A stretch of DNA of 64,000 bases from assembly GCF_017571525.1 (NCBI RefSeq), contig NZ_JAGETY010000007.1, positions 1 to 64,000 of the forward strand, in the 5' to 3' direction. The position numbers were made by a program, and so were the translations under genes. Shown here piece after piece: positions 1-8,700 of this stretch. Position 1 is the first letter of the stretch, and every line of letters starts with the position of its first letter. This stretch comes from Hymenobacter sp. BT559. Its GTDB lineage: Bacteria; Bacteroidota; Bacteroidia; Cytophagales; Hymenobacteraceae. The notes under the pieces were generated by a model. That model saw only the letters and a program-made list of their open reading frames with translations. It searched no databases and was not told the origin of the DNA.

Positions 1-87
1 GGTCGTGCGCGGGTCGTGCGCGGGTCGTGCGCGGGTCGTGCGCGGGTCGTGCGCGGGTCGTGCGCGGGTCGTGCGCGGGTCGTGCGC
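1..87. repeat. 11-bp tandem repeat (minisatellite)
   Basis: Eight head-to-tail copies of GGGTCGTGCGC, the first lacking one G because the window starts there. The array may extend to the left. Copies are identical and contiguous, with no spacers, so this is not a CRISPR. It ends at position 87 in AT-rich DNA, where a truncated methyltransferase reading frame begins on the minus strand. As 11 is not a multiple of 3, the array reads through all frames. It most likely arose by slippage. Confidence 0.95.
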
Positions 88-402
88 GATATTATTATGT
101 GTAATATCTGCGTTTTCGTCCCCCAAAAATGGGGCAAAACTACCTACGCCCTGTTTCGTTTCCAAGACAAAGCATCCTCTTTTATAGAGGTCAATCCGGC
201 CGGTACTGGGTTTGGTACCGGGACCATTGTCGAACGTGACGGTTCGCTCAAACACATAAGCATCCTGAACTGGGTTGTGCGTGGTCGCATCTGGGTGAGG
301 CACGCTCAGCAGGTCGCAGAGCTCGGTGAGAAATAGGCCGTAGTTAGCTCGTTCAGCTCCACCGGCTGGCCGCCAGCGGGATTCAAAGTCAGAATGGGTC
401 AC
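88..402 (-). pseudogene. N-terminal fragment of a type IIL/MmeI-like DNA methyltransferase
   Basis: Reading the minus strand from a GTG at 402 gives a peptide beginning MTHSDFESRWRPAGGAE. It continues through motifs NYGLFLTELCDLL, DAYVFERTVTF and GRIDLYKRGCFVLETKQG. These match the N-terminus of class I SAM-dependent DNA methyltransferases of the fused restriction-modification (type IIL) kind, which normally run to about 900-1400 residues. After KQG the family similarity stops and the frame enters unrelated sequence and then the tandem repeat. No SAM-binding or NPPY motif is present. This is a decayed fragment, cut at or near the repeat. The frame stays open to the window edge, so a longer protein is not formally excluded. 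Confidence 0.8.
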
Positions 403-484
403 GTGATAGCAAAGAATAACGCAGTCAGGATACAATGATAGTCTACTCTTTCTCACCACGTCGGTAGTTCATAAACCCCCAGGC

Positions 485-1246
485 CTACCTACGCTTCGGA
501 ACTGGCCGAGATGGAGCGAGCTTGCGTCGGCGTTGGTGGGCGGCTAGCTCAGCACGCACCTCGCCGGCTGTTTCCAACTCGTTAAGGTAGGGCGGCGTGG
601 GGGCGTCTTCGTAGTGGGGGCGTCCGGCGTGGTCGAGGCCCGCATAGCGGAATACCACGGCGCCCTGGTGCCCTACATGGCCATACATGGTCTTGCCCTC
701 GTCGTCTTCCGAAGGCTCTAGCGAACTGCACGAGCCCAAGGCTATCAACTCCTTCTGGCCATCTTGGTTGACATCGGCAAACAGGATGGCGCTGACGTTG
801 GTCGGCTGGTCGCAGGCGGCATCTACCACCGGTGTCAACTGTTGCACGGTGTAAGTATTCGTCTGGAAAGGGTAGAGTACGAATAGAAAGGATAAGTACC
901 AATCCGAGCCTGTGCCGGCTACCACGAAGAACAGTTGCTTCCCAAATGCACTCGGTCTCCACGCGTAGCTCAGCCGCTGGTAGGAGGCAGGGTATGACAC
1001 CGGCAGTACGCGCCGCAGAAAGGTGCTGTCGGCCTCGCCAGGCCGGCGCTGGACTAGGCCAAGCGCCAGAGTCTGAGCTTCAGTGCGCTGAATGGGAGTA
1101 GGCTGCTCTTGGCTGAGCGGAGCCAGAGCAGCAGGTGTGGCGAACTGCGTGCCAGTCAGTGGCCACGTAGTTGACGCCGGGCTAGCCGCAAGCAGCCCCA
1201 GGGTGCCCAATAAGCTTTCCTGCTGCCAAATGGTTGGTTTTTTCAT
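485..1246 (-). CDS. Hypothetical protein with an FG-GAP/EF-hand-like segment
   Basis: 253 residues from the MKKPTIWQQ start; an upstream in-frame start at 1264 adds six residues. The N-terminus is basic and then mildly hydrophobic (LLGTLGLLAASPAS), which could be a signal peptide. The middle contains FADVNQDGQKELIAL, a DxNxDGxxEL calcium-loop pattern as in FG-GAP/VCBS repeats, preceded by hydrophobic strands (WYLSFLFVLYPF). The C-terminus is Arg/Lys-rich. It lies between the methyltransferase fragment and the element's left-end regulators, so it could be element cargo or flanking chromosome. The function is not known to me. Confidence 0.65.
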   Translation of the reverse strand: MKKPTIWQQESLLGTLGLLAASPASTTWPLTGTQFATPAALAPLSQEQPTPIQRTEAQTLALGLVQRRPGEADSTFLRRVLPVSYPASYQRLSYAWRPSAFGKQLFFVVAGTGSDWYLSFLFVLYPFQTNTYTVQQLTPVVDAACDQPTNVSAILFADVNQDGQKELIALGSCSSLEPSEDDEGKTMYGHVGHQGAVVFRYAGLDHAGRPHYEDAPTPPYLNELETAGEVRAELAAHQRRRKLAPSRPVPKRR

Positions 1247-1408
1247 GGGATAAAGGTGAGGCAACCTGATGCACCCGTCACTTTGCCTGACTTACTGCTT
1301 TGTGGGGACTCTTTCATGGCTAGCTCACCGGCTATTCGGCTGGTTCGCTTGTTCTTTAGGTAGAGGGCGCACTTTATAACAGATAGCTTAGAAGCTTAGC
1401 GAGGATGG

Positions 1409-1819
1409 CTACCGTACCCGGCGCGGCAACCTGTTCTTTCCGATGTCGGTGCAGTGGCTACTACTGGGCCCGCCTGATTTGGCTTCGAACCGCCTCACCG
1501 CCCGCTCAGTAATAAGGTACTTTTTACCTAGCCGCCGGTGGCCCAAGCCGCCTTGCTCTGCCGTCTTAGCCAAGTGGACATAGGCTGTTTTAGAAGAGCA
1601 ATTGAGTCGAACCGTTAGACGGTCGTCGTAGCTAGCAGTAGAGGTAGGTTTAGTACCCATGTGGTAATTACGATTCTCTATTTCAGCGGCTTCCTCGCCT
1701 CGGCGCTGAGCTTCTTTAATCTCCCGCAGCAACTGCGGGTCGGTAATGGCATCCAAATGCAGGGTAACTGATACAATCTGGGTAGTATCCAACAGAAGCT
1801 GTAAGGGGGCGCTGGCCAT
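1409..1819 (-). CDS. Helix-turn-helix DNA-binding protein (left end)
   Basis: 136 residues. The C-terminal half has an excisionase/MerR-like helix-turn-helix pattern: DRLTVRLNCSSKTAYVHL followed by LGKKYLITERAVRRFEA. The same arrangement appears in the 111-aa protein at 19731-20066 (LQLSERSVRELI, then KKAYRSSERDVRRFES), so the two look like distant paralogs at opposite ends of the element. The gene starts one base after the stop of the XRE gene at 1821-2132, which implies an operon. It is probably a regulator of element genes; the target is unknown. Confidence 0.65.
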   Translation of the reverse strand: MASAPLQLLLDTTQIVSVTLHLDAITDPQLLREIKEAQRRGEEAAEIENRNYHMGTKPTSTASYDDRLTVRLNCSSKTAYVHLAKTAEQGGLGHRRLGKKYLITERAVRRFEAKSGGPSSSHCTDIGKNRLPRRVR

Positions 1820-1820
1820 G

Positions 1821-2132
1821 CTATTGCTTGGGGGTTGGTTGGGCCGGACGGCCGGGACTTATTACGGGCCGCACTGCTGCCGCTGAGCGTGCCTGCTCAC
1901 CTTGGCCAGTGAGCACGTACATCACGTCGACTTGATAAGCCGTGTGCAGCAGGTAGAGAAGCTTCAGGTTGCAGTGGTAGCGGCCCGCCTCTAGCTCCGA
2001 GATAATGCCCCGGTGGGTCTGGAGCACCTTGGCCAGCTCGGTGAAGGTGGCGAAGGCTTTGGCCGCGTGCAGCCGGTACACCTCTTCGAGAAAGCGGCGG
2101 TCGACGGCGGCCTGGTCGAAGCTGTGGGTCAT
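1821..2132 (-). CDS. Short XRE-type HTH regulator
   Basis: 103 residues. A helix-turn-helix spans roughly residues 25-60 (FTELAKVLQTHRGIISELEAGRYH), followed by LKLLYLLHTAYQVDVMYVLTGQ, a standard XRE dimer-interface region. It resembles the C-terminal half of the 248-aa regulator at 21323-22069: both have FDQA..D.RFL.E..RL..A..F.T, then S..E.GRYH.NL.LLY and D..YV..G. It seems to be a single-domain relative of that repressor, placed after the tail genes at the far end of the element. It forms a two-gene operon with the HTH gene downstream. Confidence 0.75.
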   Translation of the reverse strand: MTHSFDQAAVDRRFLEEVYRLHAAKAFATFTELAKVLQTHRGIISELEAGRYHCNLKLLYLLHTAYQVDVMYVLTGQGEQARSAAAVRPVISPGRPAQPTPKQ

Positions 2133-2150
2133 AGGAGAAGTGAAATGCGA

Positions 2151-2175
2151 GCCGAGCCGGCGCTACCGGCTCGGC
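2151..2175 (-). terminator. GC-rich hairpin between tail gene and XRE gene
   Basis: Perfect 10-bp arms (GCCGAGCCGG/CCGGCTCGGC) around a 5-nt loop, 7 bp after the stop of the tail-protein gene and 19 bp before the XRE start. There is no U-tract on the minus strand, so termination would not be classical. It may instead partially attenuate read-through from the tail operon. Confidence 0.4.
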
Positions 2176-2181
2176 TCAAAA

Positions 2182-4983
2182 CTACGGTAGACAGGGTAGC
2201 AGGGCCAAGGTGGCGATTCGCTGCTTGGGGTCGTGCTTGAATTCGAGTATCCACCCTTCGTGCTTTCTGCGGTCGTTGCCGAGGTAGCGTACGCGCCCGA
2301 TGGGCATGGCCATCACGGCCGCCGCCTGCTTCTGGGTTACCGGCGCGTTGAATTCTACTCGCTCCGGTGGCCAGAGGCTTTCGCCCAAGTCGGGCACCTT
2401 CAGGTGGTCGTTCTCAGTAATGGGAGCGGGCTCGCCCACGAGCTGGCTGACCATGCCCACGTTGCCCTCCCCGTAGGTAAAGCGCACTAGCTGGCGCACC
2501 TGGTATTGCAGGCCCGCGCGCAGCACTGGCCCATGCCGGCGCAGCATGCGCGAGGGCGAGAGCCGCAGATTGTAGACCGTATCCGGCGACAGTACGCCGG
2601 TGAGCACCGCCGCTAGCTGATTGCGCTCGGTCACATAATCACTTACGCCTTGGCGCAGCAGGCACACCAGGAAATTGGTCGCGTCCTGGCTCGTATCGGT
2701 CGTCGCGGTGGCATCGAAGCGGTCGCGGCGGGTGGTCTCCAGCAAAATGCCCGATGTGGCCAGCTGGCTTATCTGGGAGTAGGTATTGTTGGTCACGTCC
2801 AGCGGGGTAGTCCACTGGTGCTTCGTGTTAAACTCGTCAAGGCCGTTTGTTTGCTCGGCCTGCCACTTGTCGTAGCCCATCTCAATCACCTGGTAGTGGC
2901 GGGCCTGGTCCACCTTTATCGTATCATCTACGTTGCCGCTTTCCGTCAGGTCCAGCACCACGTCGGCCGGGTACCAGTAGCTGATTGGCTCAACTCGAAT
3001 GACCTGCTGGGCCTTGCCTTTGTCACTTATGGCCCACTCCAGGCCCCAGCCAAGCCCATAGACCGACGCCAGCGAGCCAAATAGCTCGTCCCAGGTCGTA
3101 GTAAGGGTTTTGCGCACGTCGAGCTCGCCTGTGCCGGAGGTGGAAATAACTACTTGTGCTTTGGCGGCTATGTTGAAATAGCTGCCCGCGTTCATGGTTG
3201 CCTGCGCCTTAAAGCGGTAGGTGCCGCTAGTGGCATCTGCGAAGTACAGAAACCCATAATAGTAGATTTCATCGCCGATTTGCAGCGTCTGGCTCAGCGT
3301 GAACGGGGGCACCGTAACCAGGCGTTGCCAATCACCCGATAGGTTGTCTTCGTGGGCGGAATAAAGCAACTGGTCGGGGCCGGAATTGATGCGCAGGTGC
3401 ACACTAAAGAACACCTCGCGGAACTGGCCGGAACCGTCGTTTAAGGCCTTTATGAGCGTATTCAACGCCAGGGTAATCGTGTATTGACCAGGATTCTTTA
3501 CCACGAAAATCGGTACCACTGACTGCTCGGTACCCGCTACGTAGCCCCCGCTTACCGCCGGCAACCCTAATGAGTTATCAAGCGGCTCATTGTAGCCAAA
3601 ATAAAGCTGCTGGCCTACGCTGTTGGAATCATTGGCTACCCCTTCCACGAGGTTGAAGGTAGAGCCCGTCCGGATGCGGGCTTGATAGTCCTTATCTAAC
3701 GAAATGGTTTGGGGAGTAGCTGAAGCCTTGGGGCCGGTAAGCAAGGGGAACCCTCGCACCTGAAAGCCGCCCGTTATCATTGTCAGCGCGCCGGGGCCAT
3801 CGACTGCGTAGCCGCGGTCGGTGCGGCCGAAAAAGTCAGACTTGAATACAAAAAACTCATCGGTAAGGGCCTGGCAGGTGCGCTCCAGCGCTTCGTAGAG
3901 CAGCAGGCCCTTCGTAGTGGTCGGCGCCGTGGTGGAGGTCGCCGTCATGCGAAAGTAGGAGCCCGGCATCATAGTGCCCGTCAGCGGCGTACGGTACCGA
4001 ATACCAGTCCAGCCCCCCCCAATATTGTGAATAAAATAGCGGGCATAGAGGTAGATTTCATCGAACGGCTGCAAGTTGTAGCTGAAGGTCAGCGGCCTCG
4101 TTACAATATCGCCAATGTAGTCCCCGTCGAGGCCGCCCGACTGAAAATCAGGCACTAGTTTAGTTTCGGTGGTTACTCCATTCTGCACCACCCGCAGGTA
4201 GCAATCCCCATCTACCGTTCCGAAGCCCGGGCCCTGGCCATAGTTGTGCGCCTCTACGTGCAGATTCAGCTGCAACTGGATAACAAAAGTGCCCGACTCG
4301 CTGGCCGTATAGATGGGAACGACCGAGCTCCTGTCGCCGGCCACCCAGCCCCCACTTACTGCTCCCAGCTTCAGCTCATTTACTTCCTGCGTATCGAAGC
4401 CGAAGTAGTAGAGTTGCTCGTGAGACCGGTCGTTTTCATCACCCGTCATATAGGCGGTTTGGGTGGCCTTGGCTTGCTGCCGGGCTTGGTAGCGCTGGTA
4501 GATGGCGCGCGAGTGTAGCTGCACCGTGAGCGGGGTATACATCCGGCCCGAATAGCCGGCGACGGACTCCCCACTGAATAAGTCCACCTTCACGCTGTTG
4601 CGAGAAAGGAATTTTTGCAGCCAACCTTCCTGCTCTAGGTTGACCTTTATCTGGGTCGGGCCGACTTCAGCGGCCAGAAAATTGACCCGGCCTGAGTAGA
4701 AAGGCACCCAGCGGAACTCGTTGGGGATATACTGCTCGATGAGGATGCGCACATTGGCTTGCACGCCGGCCGCCTGATATGCCCGCAACAGGTAAGCCCG
4801 GCCGTCCTTGACAAAGTTGAGGTCGGAGGTAAAGTCAATGGTGGTGCCATGGCGAGTGGCATCCCGGCGCGCCGTTGCAGCAATCGAATCCCAGCCAACG
4901 GGGTCATGCTGGAGTCTTCTGGGGCCGAGAATATCACTGTTCGCGGTGAAGCGATATAGAATGCTGTTTTGAGAGGGTACCAT
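2182..4983 (-). CDS. Large phage tail/baseplate-region protein
   Basis: 933 residues, directly downstream (8 bp) of the tape-measure reading frame, where phages encode distal-tail/hub proteins. The N-terminal ~150 residues have a beta-rich distal-tail-like look (RWVPFYSGRVNFLAAEVGPTQIKVNL). An internal duplication is visible. Residues ~190-345 and ~460-620 both begin YFGF/YFGY, then AVSGG(W/Y)VAG..SVVPI, a beta-rich stretch, DEIYLYARYF/DEIYYYGFLYF, and end PGSYFRMTA/AGSYFNIAA. These repeats look like carbohydrate-binding or fibre jelly-roll modules. The C-terminal third contains a hub-like segment (DVVLDLTESGNVDDTIKV) and ends near a small beta domain. No lysozyme or peptidase motif is seen. 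The exact baseplate role is inferred from position. Confidence 0.7.
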   Translation of the reverse strand: MVPSQNSILYRFTANSDILGPRRLQHDPVGWDSIAATARRDATRHGTTIDFTSDLNFVKDGRAYLLRAYQAAGVQANVRILIEQYIPNEFRWVPFYSGRVNFLAAEVGPTQIKVNLEQEGWLQKFLSRNSVKVDLFSGESVAGYSGRMYTPLTVQLHSRAIYQRYQARQQAKATQTAYMTGDENDRSHEQLYYFGFDTQEVNELKLGAVSGGWVAGDRSSVVPIYTASESGTFVIQLQLNLHVEAHNYGQGPGFGTVDGDCYLRVVQNGVTTETKLVPDFQSGGLDGDYIGDIVTRPLTFSYNLQPFDEIYLYARYFIHNIGGGWTGIRYRTPLTGTMMPGSYFRMTATSTTAPTTTKGLLLYEALERTCQALTDEFFVFKSDFFGRTDRGYAVDGPGALTMITGGFQVRGFPLLTGPKASATPQTISLDKDYQARIRTGSTFNLVEGVANDSNSVGQQLYFGYNEPLDNSLGLPAVSGGYVAGTEQSVVPIFVVKNPGQYTITLALNTLIKALNDGSGQFREVFFSVHLRINSGPDQLLYSAHEDNLSGDWQRLVTVPPFTLSQTLQIGDEIYYYGFLYFADATSGTYRFKAQATMNAGSYFNIAAKAQVVISTSGTGELDVRKTLTTTWDELFGSLASVYGLGWGLEWAISDKGKAQQVIRVEPISYWYPADVVLDLTESGNVDDTIKVDQARHYQVIEMGYDKWQAEQTNGLDEFNTKHQWTTPLDVTNNTYSQISQLATSGILLETTRRDRFDATATTDTSQDATNFLVCLLRQGVSDYVTERNQLAAVLTGVLSPDTVYNLRLSPSRMLRRHGPVLRAGLQYQVRQLVRFTYGEGNVGMVSQLVGEPAPITENDHLKVPDLGESLWPPERVEFNAPVTQKQAAAVMAMPIGRVRYLGNDRRKHEGWILEFKHDPKQRIATLALLPCLP

Positions 4984-4990
4984 AGGGAGG

Positions 4991-5728
4991 CTATTCGCCG
5001 AGGTAGCGGCTATTTAAAAACTGCTGGCGCGTGTTTCCTTTCTTGCGGTTGCCCACAATGTCATTGAGCTCGCCGCGGCGCAGGTACTCTTGCTCCTCGA
5101 TGGCCCGCCGCACGTGTTGTAATTCCTGCACCACCCGCGCATCGGCTTTCCGAGTGGCCTCCTGAGCGGCAGCTTCCTGGGCTGACTTGCCCATGCGCAG
5201 GCGCTCGGTTTGAAAGCTCATATCGCGGGCATATTCGCGCTGGAAAAGTCGCTGCTGCTGAATGGCGTCCTCTTGCCACCTAGGTGAATAGGAGGCCTGG
5301 CCGATACCGCTTCGCTGGTCGTAGTAGCCCAACCGGTGGGCTACCTGACGCTCCACAATGCGGCCTTCCAAAATGGTATTCTCGGCAAGAATCTGCTTGG
5401 TTTCGGGGGCAGTGTACACGCGGTCACCAGCAGCCAGGTACCCCACGGCTTGCTTGGCCACTACCCGGAAGGTGCCGGGTTGGCCCACCAGCTCCGGGCC
5501 CTGCTCAGCCAGGTTCGCAAATTCGGCGGGACCACTTTCGCGGCCCTTATAGTAGGAGGGTAGCGGCTTGCTGAGAATAACCGCCTCCTGCACGGCGCCC
5601 AGCGCCAGGGCGATAGCAGCAGGAATTAGACCGTAGGGCAGGCCATAATCGGCAATGGCTTTCGCCACGGCGACGGCAGTACTGATAGCGACTGAAATAG
5701 CGGCCTGGTCGCGCTCGGCCTTAGCCCC
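4991..5728 (-). CDS. Tape measure protein, C-terminal part (-1 frame)
   Basis: This frame encodes the missing C-terminus of the tape measure gene. After the shift it reads AKAERDQAAISVAISTAVAVAKAIADYGLPYG, then PAAIALALGAVQEAVI and FANLAEQGPELVG. These are hallmarks of tape-measure C-termini (alternating hydrophobic membrane-interacting segment, then the G.ELVG motif). The frame has an in-frame TAA (5731-5729) immediately before the GGGG run at 5728-5725, so it can only be entered by a shift at or just after that run. An internal ATG at 5668 would give 225 residues if translated alone, which is unlikely to be functional. See the finding on the frameshift. Confidence 0.75.
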   Translation of the reverse strand, partial: GAKAERDQAAISVAISTAVAVAKAIADYGLPYGLIPAAIALALGAVQEAVILSKPLPSYYKGRESGPAEFANLAEQGPELVGQPGTFRVVAKQAVGYLAAGDRVYTAPETKQILAENTILEGRIVERQVAHRLGYYDQRSGIGQASYSPRWQEDAIQQQRLFQREYARDMSFQTERLRMGKSAQEAAAQEATRKADARVVQELQHVRRAIEEQEYLRRGELNDIVGNRKKGNTRQQFLNSRYLGE

Positions 5729-8700
5729 TTATCGTAGTTGAGCTTTTTGAGCCGCTTATCGTGCTCTTCCTCAATCTTCGTTTTGAGGGCCGCGTTGTCG
5801 CCGGCCACCTTGATTTGCTGGCTATACGCATCGTTTTCACGCTGAATATCGGCATCAATCAGGTTGCCTTTAATGGCAAAAAAGGCGCTTTCGGCCTGCT
5901 GAGAGTACTGACCAATCTCCTCGATTTTGGCGATGCGCTCCGCCTTGAGGCGGTCTGCTTCCGCCAGGGCCGCATTGTTGGCCTCCTTCTGGGATTCCAA
6001 GGTGGAGCGGTGGTATTTCTTATCCAGCTCAAGGGCTTCATTGGCGGCCTTGAGCCGGCTCTGGCTAGCCCGCTTCTGGAACTCGTTTTGCGTAATCTCG
6101 CGGCGGGCCAGCTGGCCCACCAGCTCCGACTCACGGGCCGACTCCGCATTACGAATACCTTCTAGGCTGCGCTGGTAGACTACCAACTCATCCTCAGGGT
6201 AGTCTTTGCGCAGCTGGGCGGCCCGCTGCGCTGCGCGCTCCCGGATAGCAAACAACTCATCTTCGTAGGCTTGGCGACTGATTTTACCCTGCTCAAATCG
6301 GGCCTTGGTGTCGGCCGTCTCTCGCTCGGCCAGCTGATAGCTGGCCTGAATAGCACGCTTGTAGGCGACTTCGCCCGACTCGGCATTGTAGGCTACTTTG
6401 AACTCCAGCGGCTTAACTTCTACCCGTTCTGAAAAGTCGGTTTCTACCTTCTTCTTCGCGTTTCTATACGCCTTGCGCACGGTTTCCGCCTCGATGGCCG
6501 CCGCGTTGTTGATATCGGCTACCTCCTCTGCACTGATGCCCTTGGCCCGCTTCGCTTTGGTAGCCGTGTCGTTGATAGCAATCAACTTCTCGTCGCGCTC
6601 CTTGCGGGCAATGCCGATGCGAATGATAGCCGCCTTATACTCCAGGTCGTTGATTTGGTCCTGGGTCGTCGCTACGGACGCTTTAAAGATGCCTTGGGTA
6701 ATCTGCCCATCGGCGTAGAGCTTGCCCTGCTCGTCCTGGGTTTTCTTAATACCAGCAATGGCCCGATCGGTATCAGCCAATTGAAACTGCAAGTCCTGGC
6801 GCCCATCGGCCGCGCGGGCTTTGGCGGCGCGGTCAAGAATGCGCTCGGTATCAGCCGCGGCGGCGCCGAGTACCTTCTGAGCTTCGGCGCCGGCAGTGGT
6901 GCTGCTGGTCAGTAGTCCGGTTTCATAGGCAGCCCGGGCATTGAGCTTGGCCAGGCCTTCGAGCTTTGTATTGTAGTCGGCCGTGGTCTGGGCCAACTTG
7001 GCCCGCGACGCATCCAAGTTGATGGTGGCTCCGCTGAGCTTGGCCACATTTTCGTTCAGTTCGCCGAAGCCCGCGTTATTGACATAATCATCCACCTGAG
7101 CGCGGGCTTGCTCCCGGGTGAGGCCCAGCACCTTTTCCCGACCGACAATTTCCAGTTCCTGAGCCTTGATGCTAAGCTCCTGCTGCCGCTGCTGCTCCTT
7201 TAGCGCGTCCGCTTCGAGCACCAGCGTCGAAACCGCCTGGTTACTAAGTAGCAACTTCTGCTTAATCAGGTTGCGCGTGGCGCCCTCGTTTAACACCAGT
7301 AGGCCCGTCTCCTTGTCGATGGCGGCGGCGCTCTCCCCGAGGCTATCGCGCAGCTGCAAGGTGATGATGTTCAACTCACCCTTGCCGTCCTTGGCCGGCT
7401 TCACCCCCTTGGCAGTGAGCTGCACATAGCGGTCGAGCAACACCTGGGCCGAGGTCGCAGTTTGCTGGTTAGCCAGGCCGTTGGCAGCGGTAGCCGCCGT
7501 ATTTTCCTGCACTGATTTGGTACTGCCAGTGAGTTTGCCCAGCAGCGCCGAGAACTCATTCAACGTCCGTCCTAGGCCCCGGCTTAGCGGGTCGAGGGCA
7601 TTGATAACAATATTCTTTACGGTGGCCGCGAAGCGGTTGCCGGCGGTGGCCACGTTGTCGAGCTGCCGGGCGGCCTGCTCATTAGCGACGCTAGTGCCTG
7701 TAACAGCGACAGTGAGGGCTTCTACCTTCTCGCGCCCCTCGACGAGCACGCGGGCCGTGTTGGCATTTTCCAGGCCGAAGAGCTTGGTATACTGCGCCGT
7801 GCTCAGATTCTTTTTTCCCAGGTTGTCGAGAGCGGTCGCTAGCCCTACAACCTCGGGGTTGGTCTCCTTCGAGCCGGCGGCCAGCTTAGCCAGCACGTTG
7901 CGCAGCTGGGTACCGGCCTGCTCACCTTTGATGCTGCGCTCGGCCAGCAGCTGAATCAGGGCTACCGACTTCTCAACCGAGATGTTGGCCGTGGCGGCGT
8001 TCACCCCGAAGTACTTCAGAGCGGCGGCTGACTGCGGAATAGTGGCGGCACCCTCTTTGGCCCCAGCCGCCAGCGCGTTCACGTAACGGGTCGTCTGCTC
8101 GGCCGGTGCCTGGAACTGGTTCATCACCCCAGTAAGCGCCTCAGCTGCGGCCGGTAGGTCATCGCCTGAGGCGGCGGCCAGCAACAGCGCCTGCTCCGTA
8201 AACGAAGCCAGTGCCTCTTTGCTATCAAGCAGTTCAGGTTTGGCCGAGCCAATCAACTCGAAGGCCTTCAGGGTTTCGGTGGCCGACTTACCCACTTTCG
8301 GACCCAACTCCTCCGCTTTATCAGCGAGAAATTGCAGGTCCTCGCCCGTGGCCCCGGTTAGGGCCGAGAGGCTGCTAAGTGCCGACTGAAACTCGGAGTC
8401 CGTGGAGAACGCCGCACCTACGCCGCTGAAAATGGCCTGCACGCCGATAAGCCCTACGCCGAGCTGGGTGAGCTGGCCCACGAGTCCGTCTTTGGAGAAA
8501 CCCAGCTGCTCACGCACCCCACCAAACCCCTTGCCGGCGGCCTCCGTCGCTGCAGGAATACTTTCGAGCTCCTTCTTCGTCGACTGAATCTGAAAACCGA
8601 GTTTGCGGTACTCTTCCGAATCAGTACCGGCGCTTTTGGCCACGTCCTGCTGCGCCTTTTCCAGCCGTACCAGGTTGTTGACCGTGGGCTGAATGGCCGC

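Noticed and set aside
1..87. CRISPR array
   Set aside because: Units are 11 bp, contiguous and without spacers.
16..336. Plus-strand 106-codon frame through the tandem repeat
   Set aside because: Its opposite strand encodes a clear methyltransferase fragment; the plus-strand peptide has no family-like sequence and begins inside the repeats.
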